Assembly: GCA_027064845.1 (NCBI GenBank) | Contig: JAMOPC010000478.1 | Coordinates: forward strand, 1-6,215 | DNA length: 6,215 nucleotides | Direction: 5' to 3' | DNA from: Desulfurococcales archaeon | GTDB taxonomy: Archaea; Thermoproteota; Thermoprotei_A; Sulfolobales; Desulfurococcaceae | Part shown: piece by piece, positions 1 to 4,746 of the stretch | How positions within the stretch are numbered: the first letter of the stretch is position 1 | Layout of the letters: every line of letters starts with the position of its first letter | The notes under the pieces: generated by a model | What the model was told of the DNA's origin: nothing | Database searches by the model: none | What the model saw: the letters and a program-made list of their open reading frames with translations, nothing else | Made by a program: the position numbers and the translations under genes

Positions 1-1
1 C

Positions 2-304
2 TTCGATAACGTATCTGGTCTTGTGAAGAAATTTATTGATAGAACATGGTGTATTAGAGGATTCCTAAGAAACAAGATCCTTGGAGCAATAGTAGTGGGT
101 AGAGGCTATGGACTGGACACAGCTATAATGGCGATATATAGTTGGGGACTAAAACACGAAATGATAATATGCCATAGAGGAGTAAGAGCACACGCATATA
201 ACTATGGAGAAGTATTCCAAGACAAAAGAGCACTAGAAGACCTAGAAAAAATGTGTACAAGACTCGTAGAAGTAGCAAATCTAATATACTCTAATAGAAC
301 ATAA
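2..304 (+). CDS. Flavodoxin-fold NAD(P)H-dependent FMN reductase / iron-sulfur flavoprotein-like protein, C-terminal part
   Basis: The reading frame is open from the left edge and ends at TAA 302-304, giving the last 100 residues of a protein whose N-terminus lies outside the window. The visible start resembles the FMN-binding segment of the NADPH-dependent FMN reductase family (SGLVKKFIDRT, compare the family pattern S-G-x-[LM]-K-x-[FA]-[IL]-D-R). It is followed by a beta strand, KILGAIVVGRG, and a helix with the pattern of an internal strand and helix of a flavodoxin fold. Family members are cytoplasmic and use bound FMN to pass electrons from NAD(P)H or ferredoxin; the substrate cannot be told here. 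The nucleotide-binding N-terminal loop and any iron-sulfur cysteines cannot be judged. The GTG at 23 is internal to the frame and is unlikely to be the start. No functional link to the CRISPR genes is evident. Confidence 0.75.
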   Translation, partial: FDNVSGLVKKFIDRTWCIRGFLRNKILGAIVVGRGYGLDTAIMAIYSWGLKHEMIICHRGVRAHAYNYGEVFQDKRALEDLEKMCTRLVEVANLIYSNRT

Positions 305-360
305 ACCCAAGTACTAAGTATAAATAATTAAAAACACACCCCAGTCCTTGAAAACTATAC

Positions 361-494
361 CTTCAATTCCCCATATCTTATTACTTAAAAACAAGTATCG
401 GTCATTACTTCGATTCTATACACGTTATTACCTAGCAAGGAAAAGTTCAACAAAATAGCGTGGCTAGAACATTTTTCAATTCTATTATTGTTAC
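361..494 (-). CRISPR. Fossil CRISPR repeats (three decayed units) in the 305-745 intergenic stretch
   Basis: Three segments keep the edges of the array repeat in the same orientation as array 1: 361-384, 408-431 and 473-494. On the + strand each begins CTT(T)C(A/G)ATTC or TTTCAATTC and ends in TTATTAC or TTGTTAC. The last is the clearest: type B with three bases missing from the centre and a changed outer base. The other two match the 25-bp repeats at roughly 18-19 positions, with one base missing. The distance between the second and third is 41 bp, exactly the usual spacer length of the intact arrays; between first and second only 23 bp remain. No cas gene or leader motif (GTCGAAG) is seen beside them. 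The remainder of 305-745 shows no convincing gene or RNA. The third unit is a confident relic; the first two are weaker. Confidence 0.5.
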
Positions 495-745
495 AAAGTT
501 GATAGAATATTCATTATTTCTCCCAAGCCCATTGTTTTAACACTAATAGAATAGAGTGCTGGACCGGTATTCAAGCGCTTTTATTCTTATTATTATCATT
601 ACTAGAATATGTAGCAATAATTATGGGTCTGGAAGTGTTTTATGCTTATTGTCTATATTGGTTTTGTATATTTTGGGAAATAAGTATGTGTATGAGTATA
701 TCTATTGCAGAGGTATGCTTGTAATGTTATTGATAGGTATTTGTA

Positions 746-1195
746 TTAGATTTCTTCTGGTGTAATGATTGCGTGTTTTGGTAATTTATTTTCTTCTATA
801 AATTCTATTAGTTTTGCATCTATTGTTAATAGTTTGATCCCGTTGTATAACGCAGTCGAGTATATTAGATTGTCTATTAAGTCTCTATGTCCTAATTGAT
901 ACATTTCTATAGCGTTTCTTACAGCTTTCTCATTGATAGGGACGTGTTTTAGTGTTTCATTTATTGCTTTAATCCCTTCCGCTATTCTCTCGATCTCTTC
1001 CTTAGTGCCCCTTATCTTCTTCACTATCTTCCATAGTGCTTCCAATATACTTAGATCGTTGTAGTATAGCTCGTACTTATCAAGTCTTGGAAATACTTTC
1101 ATTATTTTCTCGGATGTTTTAAATCCTAGGATTGGGAGTAGGAAAGAAGTATCTAGTAGCAATCCCTTATTTTTGTAAGAGTTTTTCTTGTTCAC
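746..1195 (-). CDS. vapC: VapC-type PIN-domain toxin (ribonuclease)
   Basis: This predicts a 149-residue PIN-domain protein, typical VapC length. VapC toxins are Mg-dependent endoribonucleases that cleave tRNA, rRNA or mRNA when not held by VapB. The acidic residues expected in the active site are visible: D15 in GLLLDTSFLLPILG, E52 in ILEALWKI, D108 in HRDLIDNLIYSTA (with D105 close by) and D126 in LLTID. The frame could begin at TTG 1213, but GTG 1195 is preferred because GAGGAGAG lies a few bases upstream and leaves a compact N-terminus before the first PIN strand. With that start it overlaps the 3' end of vapB by 29 bp, so the two are translationally coupled. All catalytic positions are intact, so it is probably functional. 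Its RNA target cannot be predicted. Confidence 0.88.
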   Translation of the reverse strand: MNKKNSYKNKGLLLDTSFLLPILGFKTSEKIMKVFPRLDKYELYYNDLSILEALWKIVKKIRGTKEEIERIAEGIKAINETLKHVPINEKAVRNAIEMYQLGHRDLIDNLIYSTALYNGIKLLTIDAKLIEFIEENKLPKHAIITPEEI

Positions 1196-1415
1196 GCATA
1201 CTCTCCTCTTCAACCTCTTCAGGAGAGATCACGCCAATCTTTCTACCATGAAGAGCCAACCAAATAGCATCCCGCACAGGCTCTATGATGATCTTGTTAT
1301 CAACAGCAATTATCCGTATCTTCTGACCCTCCCTTAAACCAAGAAACTCGGCAATATGCTTCGGTATAACTACAACTCTCTTCTTCCCAATCCTAGATTC
1401 CACCACCAAACCCAC
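1167..1415 (-). CDS. vapB: VapB-type antitoxin with AbrB/SpoVT (swapped-hairpin) domain
   Basis: This 82-residue protein has an N-terminal AbrB/MazE-like DNA-binding domain, roughly residues 4-48 (SRIGKKRVVVIPKHIAEF, then LREGQKIRIIAVDNKIII). It is followed by an acidic, probably flexible C-terminal tail (about 60-82, rich in E) that in this family wraps the PIN toxin and blocks its active site. The start is GTG 1415, chosen because AGGTGA sits about six bases upstream; no ATG precedes it in frame. A TATA-like TTTAAATA lies close upstream. It is the first gene of a two-gene operon with vapC, and the dimer is expected to bind its own promoter and repress the operon. The pair sits next to the leader-distal end of CRISPR array 1, and the genes point away from the array. 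Confidence 0.88.
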   Translation of the reverse strand: MGLVVESRIGKKRVVVIPKHIAEFLGLREGQKIRIIAVDNKIIIEPVRDAIWLALHGRKIGVISPEEVEEESMREQEKLLQK

Positions 1416-1450
1416 ACGTAGTCACCTAACAAAACATAATATCTAACCAA

Positions 1451-1475
1451 TTATTTAAAGACAAACCATATATTT
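1451..1475 (-). promoter_or_regulatory. Candidate TATA boxes for vapBC
   Basis: Reading the - strand, two AT boxes precede vapB: TTTAAATAT at about 1475-1467 and TTTAAATAA at 1459-1451. The nearer one would place transcription start close to 1428, giving a leader of about 13 bases that just contains the AGGTGA ribosome binding site at 1427-1422. The farther one would start near 1445. Which is used cannot be decided from sequence. Confidence 0.45.
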
Positions 1476-1482
1476 AAAACAA

Positions 1483-1509
1483 AACCCAAGTAACAACGTA
1501 TAAATCAAT
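1483..1509. repeat. Array-flanking element, second copy near 304-330
   Basis: The stretch reads AACCCAAGTA, then five bases, then GTATAAAT and CAATT. A close relative lies at 304-330 (AACCCAAGTA, four bases, GTATAAAT, AATT). Each copy lies 30-40 bp before the outermost, leader-distal CRISPR-like repeat: the fossil unit at 361 and array 1 at 1549. It may be the old distal flank of one array, kept in two copies, or a shared + strand promoter with TATA box GTATAAAT. The match is short, so chance in AT-rich DNA is possible. Confidence 0.35.
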
Positions 1510-1548
1510 TTATATAAAATTAGTTAAAGACTACTTTATTATACAAAT

Positions 1549-1639
1549 CACTCAATTCTATTATTGTTGTTACTATATCGGTATTAATCTCTACATGTGG
1601 CAACAGGTTAAGAACTTTCAATTCTATTATTGTTGTTAC
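1549..1639 (-). repeat. Two type B repeats at the distal end of the type A array
   Basis: The repeats at 1549-1573 and 1615-1639 carry the central bases CAATAAT of array 2, not TATAAAG as in the other eight repeats of array 1. They differ from type A at four positions in the middle of the repeat. They enclose one 41-bp spacer, and the switch to type A occurs across the spacer at 1640-1680. Being leader-distal, they are the oldest part of the array and are best read as the remnant of an earlier type B array at this place. Confidence 0.9.
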
Positions 1640-2163
1640 GAGTGGGGGTGTGGGTTCGAGGGGTTTTCCTAAAATATAGTCTTTCAATTCTCTTTATATT
1701 GTTACTTACCGTTGCCAGGTCTACACTGCTAGCGTGTAAGACTTTCAATTCTCTTTATATTGTTACAGCAATCCCGATTATTGGGCTAACAATCCCGAAG
1801 TATTTGACTTTCAATTCTCTTTATATTGTTACTCTGCATGGAGCTAAACACGCATCCACTAATGCTCCTTGACTTTCAATTCTCTTTATATTGTTACACA
1901 AATACTAAGGAATAATATAACAGGAGTAATGACAGTAGCTTTCAATTCTCTTTATATTGTTACCCATGGACACATAAGTTTAGCGTTGATATTACACAGT
2001 ATAACTTTCAATTCTCTTTATATTGTTACTTTGCCGGTATTATCTAGGATGGAGACGGGGTCGTAAGAGTTGCTTTCAATTCTCTTTATATTGTTACATA
2101 AAGAAGAAATGCGAACAGCTAGGATACAATAATATAAGCTTTCAATTCTCTTTATATTGTTAC
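1549..2163 (-). CRISPR. CRISPR array 1: ten 25-bp repeats, nine spacers, transcribed on the - strand
   Basis: Repeats lie at 1549-1573, 1615-1639, 1681-1705, 1742-1766, 1808-1832, 1873-1897, 1939-1963, 2005-2029, 2073-2097 and 2139-2163. The eight from 1681 on are identical type A, on the - strand GTAACAA-TATAAAG-AGAATTGAAAG. The two at the left end are type B (centre CAATAAT). From the leader side the spacers are 41, 43, 41, 41, 40, 41, 36, 41 and 41 bp. All spacers differ. The - strand direction follows from the ATTGAAAG ending, which becomes the 5' tag of crRNAs after Cas6 cleavage, and from the leader at the right end. The repeat at 1549-1573 is degenerate at its outer edge (GAGTG instead of GAAAG), as is common for the oldest, leader-distal unit. 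The eight identical leader-proximal repeats suggest a recently active array. Confidence 0.97.
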
Positions 2164-2323
2164 ATTGGTCGAAGTATTGATGTGTCTATTTCTAGTTTTT
2201 CTCGAACCTTATATTTTAATGTTTTTATGTCTGACTAGGTATTGTGATTCTTCGACTGGGTTTCTATTAGGTTATTAGTTTCGAGAGCCTACTGGAAGTT
2301 TGTATAAAGAACAGATCTTCGAC
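2164..2323 (-). promoter_or_regulatory. Leader of CRISPR array 1
   Basis: Read on the - strand, the 160 bp before the first repeat are homologous, with motifs at the same positions, to the leader of array 2. Landmarks: GTCGAAGATCT starting at 2323, TATACAAACT 2306-2297, CGAAACTAATAA 2283-2272, GTCGAAG 2256-2250, and CTTCGAC 2174-2168 followed by CAAT and the repeat. Leaders of this kind promote pre-crRNA transcription and direct Cas1-Cas2 to the first repeat. The GTCGAAG boxes and the inverted CTTCGAC box next to the repeat are candidate protein-binding sites. Confidence 0.88.
2209..2220 (-). promoter_or_regulatory. Candidate TATA box for array 1 transcript
   Basis: The - strand reads ATTAAAATATAA, ending 46 bp before the first repeat. 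An archaeal start about 25 bp downstream would put the transcript start about 20 bp before that repeat. The matching position in the other leader is also AT-rich. Confidence 0.4.
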
Positions 2324-2534
2324 CAGGTTACTATTTATTGTATCCAAGGATTATTAGTGGCGTTAGGGATCTTTGGGAAAACATAGATATTTTAGAGGAA
2401 ACCACTATCCCAAATTAATTATCTCTAGAGGTCAATGTTAGTTTATTCTAAAAGCTATAGATAATTCTCAAAACGAGATCAAGAAAACAAAACAATGTCT
2501 ATATAAAACCTCATTTTAAATCAACAGTAATTTA
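2324..2534. other. Spacer region between the two divergent leaders
   Basis: About 210 bp with no plausible gene separate the outermost conserved leader boxes. It contains an 8-bp palindrome CTCTAGAG at 2423-2430, close to the symmetry centre of the two arrays (2429), and a 7-bp inverted pair TTTGGGA (2372-2378) and TCCCAAA (2408-2414). Leader similarity fades here: only a short AGTAA just outside the GTCGAAGATCT boxes is shared. I see no other signal. Confidence 0.5.
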
Positions 2535-2694
2535 GTCGAAGATCTCGTCATTATACAAACTGATCACCCCTTACCGAAACTAATAATCCTATAGAAAACT
2601 GGTCGAAGACTCTCAACAATAATCCCACGGGATCAGAAACAAATAAATACTATTCGAAACAGAGAAATAAAACGACAACAAACCTTCGACCAAT
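2535..2694 (+). promoter_or_regulatory. Leader of CRISPR array 2
   Basis: This is the + strand homologue of the array 1 leader. Landmarks: GTCGAAGATCT starting at 2535, TATACAAACT 2552-2561, CGAAACTAATAA 2575-2586, GTCGAAG 2602-2608, and CTTCGAC 2684-2690 followed by CAAT and the first repeat at 2695. The distances between these motifs are identical to those in the other leader, although the sequence between them has diverged. That pattern points to protein-binding sites with fixed geometry for adaptation or transcription. Confidence 0.88.
2641..2650 (+). promoter_or_regulatory. Candidate TATA box for array 2 transcript
   Basis: AAATAAATAC ends 44 bp before the first repeat, nearly the same place as the candidate box in the opposite leader. 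Transcription would begin roughly 20 bp upstream of the repeat. Confidence 0.4.
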
Positions 2695-3273
2695 GTAACA
2701 ACAATAATAGAATTGAAAGTTTTATACACCCTGTTTTAGGAAAAACATAAATACTCCAAAGTAACAACAATAATAGAATTGAAAGTTAGACATTTAGCAT
2801 AATATTCTTCATCAAAGTATTCGCCTTGAGTAACAACAATAATAGAATTGAAAGAATGGGGGTGATCCAGGTGGGTAGGAAGCGTAAAGTTATGAGTAAC
2901 AACAATAATAGAATTGAAAGATTTATTTATGATAGTAGTGATCCTGACTATGATGATGCTAGGTAACAACAATAATAGAATTGAAAGGGCATTTCGAATT
3001 TCTCAAGCTTACTCTTAATGTCCTCAAGTAACAACAATAATAGAATTGAAAGTTGCTACCGATACCGGTGTTGGCAAAGTATACTGGGTCAAAGTAACAA
3101 CAATAATAGAATTGAAAGTAGGCATAATACTTGTTGGTTATGGTATTCAGTATCCGCAGTGTAACAACAATAATAGAATTGAAAGCGTTTAGTTCCTTGA
3201 CGAACTCCTTGTTGTTTACAAGCTGTAACAACAATAATAGAATTGAAAGAGTGCACCACACAAGGTATATACT

Positions 3274-3367
3274 AAATACAAATACAGAGAGTAACAACAA
3301 AGGGGCAGGGGGAGAAGCGTTTACAAGGCAAAAATATGGGAAATACAAATACAGAGAGTAACAACAA
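3274..3367 (+). repeat. 40-bp spacer-sized insertion flanked by a 27-bp direct duplication
   Basis: A perfect 27-bp sequence occurs at 3274-3300 and again at 3341-3367. It consists of the last 17 bp of the preceding spacer (ending AATACAGAGA) and the first 10 bp of the repeat (GTAACAACAA). Between the copies lie 40 bp (3301-3340, beginning AGGGGCAGGG, ending AATATGGG). The bases just outside the copies differ, so 27 and 40 are exact. Removing one copy and the insert restores a normal 41-bp spacer followed by a normal repeat. The geometry equals that of spacer integration (new spacer plus duplicated repeat-length target), but displaced 17 bp from the repeat edge. Only a 10-bp repeat stub precedes the insert, so Cas6 should not release it as a normal crRNA. 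Confidence 0.9.
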
Positions 3368-3756
3368 TAATAGAATTGAAAGTTGACTGTATTCATCTAT
3401 GCATTCCCCTACATGTTCTAGGTAACAACAATAATAGAATTGAAAGGAGAAGCAATAGGTTTTCATGAGTCAATGGCTTCAGGAAGTAACAACAATAATA
3501 GAATTGAAAGTTAAGCTCAATGAATCAACATATGATCTGCTGAAGAACGAGTAACAACAATAATAAAATTGAAAGACATATATCCAACGTCCATTTCTCA
3601 AATTCCACACCTTCCTTAGTAACAACAATAATAGAATTGAAAGACCAAAAATCCCAACTTACAACCATATTTTCACCCATTAAGTAACAACAATAATAGA
3701 ATTGAAAGATTAGCCCCATATCCCTTAGTCTCTTGAGGATCCTGTACATGGTTGAT

Positions 3757-3781
3757 GTAACAATATAAAGAGAATTGAAAG
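3757..3781 (+). repeat. Type A repeat at the distal end of the type B array
   Basis: The last repeat of array 2 reads GTAACAA-TATAAAG-AGAATTGAAAG, identical to the main repeat of array 1. It follows an unusually long 48-bp spacer (3709-3756). As the leader-distal unit it is the oldest part of the array, and it mirrors the two type B units at the distal end of array 1. Confidence 0.92.
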
Positions 3782-3853
3782 TTCGAAATGATTGCCAGGC
3801 TTAATGAGGTGTTAGATAGAAAAAATTTGCTCAAGGAAAACCTAACGCTTTAA
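3782..3853 (+). pseudogene. Possible 23-residue C-terminal gene fragment beside array 2
   Basis: Immediately after the last repeat a frame reads FEMIARLNEVLD, then RKNLLKENLTL and TAA at 3851-3853. The composition (amphipathic, charged) looks like real protein. It has no start of its own apart from ATG 3788, and no upstream continuation because the repeat has an in-frame stop. It may be the tail of a gene cut off when the array edge formed, or spacer DNA that has lost its next repeat. A small palindrome TTAATC-AGAC-GATTAA follows at 3850-3865 and could act as an end-of-transcript hairpin. I do not recognise the protein. Confidence 0.25.
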
Positions 3854-3869
3854 TCAGACGATTAATTGT

Positions 3870-4001
3870 TTAGTGTCTGGCTTTTTGTTTTAGGTCGTAG
3901 TTTCTGAGTTTGACTAGGATGGGTTGTATTTCTTGAGCTGCTATTCGGATTTCTTGTTTTAGCTTTATCTTTTTCTTTTTCCTTCTTAGTCTCTTTCTCA
4001 G
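3870..4001 (-). pseudogene. Lysine-rich ORF remnant downstream of the Fic/Doc pseudogene
   Basis: A 43-codon open stretch ends at TAA 3872-3870. It is basic at first (KRLRRKKKKIKLKQ) and then amphipathic (EIRIAAQEIQPILVKLRNYD). It lacks an ATG, GTG or TTG start. It begins only nine bases beyond the end of the broken toxin frame, and the DNA between also reads as charged peptide in another frame (NEIAEKETKKEKEK). It may be the C-terminal extension of the same decayed gene after a further frameshift, or a separate unrecognised small gene. Confidence 0.25.
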
Positions 4002-4009
4002 CTATTTCG

Positions 4010-4343
4010 TTACCCTTCTTTATCTATTTTGTTCTCAGCCGCTGATATAGCTAGGTCATAGAGCTTATTCTTTTCTTTAGAATATAATCATTTTTCTTGA
4101 TGAAGTAATAGAGCATTAGGGAAGCTAACCGCTTATTACCATCTACAAGCGGATGATCCATAATTATGTCGTAGGAAAGAGAAGCAGCGGTTCCGGCAAA
4201 ACCGTTTACTCTATAGTTCCATTTCATGTTCTCGATAATGGATCTAAAGACATGCCTGTTCATAACAATGATGTCGTCTGTTGGGACATCTCTTTTAAAA
4301 CACTAACTGCATCTTCAAAAACTGTTTGGGTAGGATAAAACAT
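4010..4343 (-). pseudogene. Fic/Doc (death-on-curing) family toxin, broken by two frameshifts
   Basis: The Fic signature HPLVDGNKR is clear in the middle piece; Fic/Doc enzymes use its histidine to transfer AMP or phosphate onto target proteins, Doc acting on EF-Tu. The gene is in three frames. ATG 4343 opens MFYPTQTVFEDAVSVLKEMS. The frame then shifts near 4280 into DDIIVMNRHVFRSIIENMKW and on through HPLVDGNKRLASLMLYYF. It shifts again near 4080 into KNKLYDLAISAAENKIDKEG, ending at TAA 4012-4010. Each break fits loss of one base. Joined, the product is about 110 residues, close to a compact Doc protein. The middle piece alone (4051-4263) could be translated from an internal ATG, but it would lack the N-terminal helices. 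Sequencing error is possible but must have happened twice. An antitoxin-like ORF lies 20 bp upstream. Confidence 0.75.
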
Positions 4344-4363
4344 TTTGCATCTATGTTTCTTCC

Positions 4364-4534
4364 TCATACCTCATACCTATCTATGGAAATGAATAATTGA
4401 TTATTAATCATATCCTGAATTTCCTTTACCTCATGTATCTTAGGATCATTTTTTACTTCTTCCTCTGAGATACCTAATTGCTTTGTTCCTTTTAGTGCTA
4501 GTTTTATCCTGGTTTGTCTTCTAATACATTTCAA
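4364..4534 (-). CDS. Small antitoxin-like ORF upstream of the Fic/Doc pseudogene, possibly truncated at its start
   Basis: This open frame of up to 56 residues runs from TTG 4534 to TGA 4366-4364 and ends 20 bp before the toxin start. It is hydrophilic and charged (RRQTRIKLALKGTKQLG, then ISEEEVKNDPKIHEVKEIQD, then NQLFISIDRYEV). Size, position and composition suit the antitoxin that normally precedes a Fic/Doc toxin, but I recognise no Phd or AbrB domain, so the role is inferred from position only. No ribosome binding site precedes the TTG and there is no ATG in frame. A fossil CRISPR repeat begins 10 bp upstream, so the original N-terminus may have been lost. Confidence 0.4.
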   Translation of the reverse strand: MKCIRRQTRIKLALKGTKQLGISEEEVKNDPKIHEVKEIQDMINNQLFISIDRYEV

Positions 4535-4543
4535 AATAAACGC

Positions 4544-4629
4544 GTACCAACATATAGAATTGAAAGGTTAGCCCAAACCGTTTTTCTCTGCCTATGGATA
4601 TTGGGTAATAAGTATAATAGAACTGTAAG
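4544..4629 (+). CRISPR. Fossil two-repeat CRISPR remnant
   Basis: Two decayed repeats in the orientation of array 2 flank a 38-bp gap of spacer length (4567-4604). The first, 4544-4566, reads GTACCAACA-TATAGAATTGAAAG: type B with two bases missing and about two changes, the 3' tag intact. The second, 4605-4629, reads GTAATAAGTATA-ATAGAACTGTAAG, 20 of 25 positions identical to type B. No leader motif lies upstream. It lies between the Fic/Doc remnant and the cas genes. The following 117 bp up to the end of cas3'' show nothing further. Confidence 0.7.
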
Positions 4630-4746
4630 GTTTCTAATGTTGCTTATTTTTTGGATTTGTTTATTTTATTGTATGGTTGTACGTATTCATGTATTTTGTA
4701 GTGTTTTGGGTTTATGATAGTGGACGCAGGGTTTGGGGAAGTGGGT

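Larger units (their letters stand above)
2695..3781 (+). CRISPR. CRISPR array 2: sixteen full 25-bp repeats plus one truncated, transcribed on the + strand
   Basis: Full repeats start at 2695, 2761, 2830, 2896, 2963, 3028, 3094, 3161, 3225, 3358, 3422, 3486, 3551, 3619, 3684 and 3757. Fourteen are identical type B, GTAACAA-CAATAAT-AGAATTGAAAG. The one at 3551 has a single G-to-A change (AAAATTGAAAG), and the last, 3757-3781, is type A. Spacers in order are 41, 44, 41, 42, 40, 41, 42, 39, then a 108-bp gap (3250-3357) holding a spacer, a 10-bp repeat stub and an insertion, then 39, 39, 40, 43, 40 and 48 bp. The leader is on the left. Some spacers look like pieces of genes: the one at 2855-2895 contains a ribosome-binding-like GGGGGTGATCC before GTG, as at a viral gene start. 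No spacer is visibly repeated elsewhere in the window. Confidence 0.97.

Noticed and set aside
535..558. TAATAGAAT near 546, about 40 bp from the fossil repeat at 473-494
   Set aside because: It would be in the opposite orientation, lacks both repeat edges, and is a likely chance match in AT-rich DNA.
556..765. 69-codon hydrophobic + strand frame from GTG 556, with two possible membrane segments
   Set aside because: No ribosome binding site was seen, it overlaps the 3' end of vapC by 20 bp, and the hydrophobicity follows from T-rich DNA. A small membrane protein cannot be fully excluded.
1490..1498. GTAACAACG upstream of array 1, like the first bases of a repeat in the opposite orientation
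   Set aside because: Only eight bases match and the rest of the repeat is missing; it is better explained as part of the flank element shared with 304-330.
1640..1680. GGGTTCGAGGGG in a spacer, reminiscent of a tRNA T-arm
   Set aside because: It lies inside a 41-bp spacer with no other tRNA arms, and the stem does not pair as a T-arm.
1630..2238. Open frames across array 1 with the repeated peptide FNSLYIVT or FQFSLYCY
   Set aside because: These are translations of the CRISPR repeat with spacers between; there is no coding signal outside the repeats.
2736..3749. Open frames across array 2 with the repeated peptide FNSIIVVT or FQFYYCCY, resembling a repeat protein
   Set aside because: They are reverse-strand translations of the repeat, open only because the repeat happens to lack stops in those frames.
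4514..4717. 67-codon hydrophobic + strand frame
   Set aside because: It runs through the fossil CRISPR repeats and opposite the antitoxin-like ORF; T-rich DNA explains the composition.
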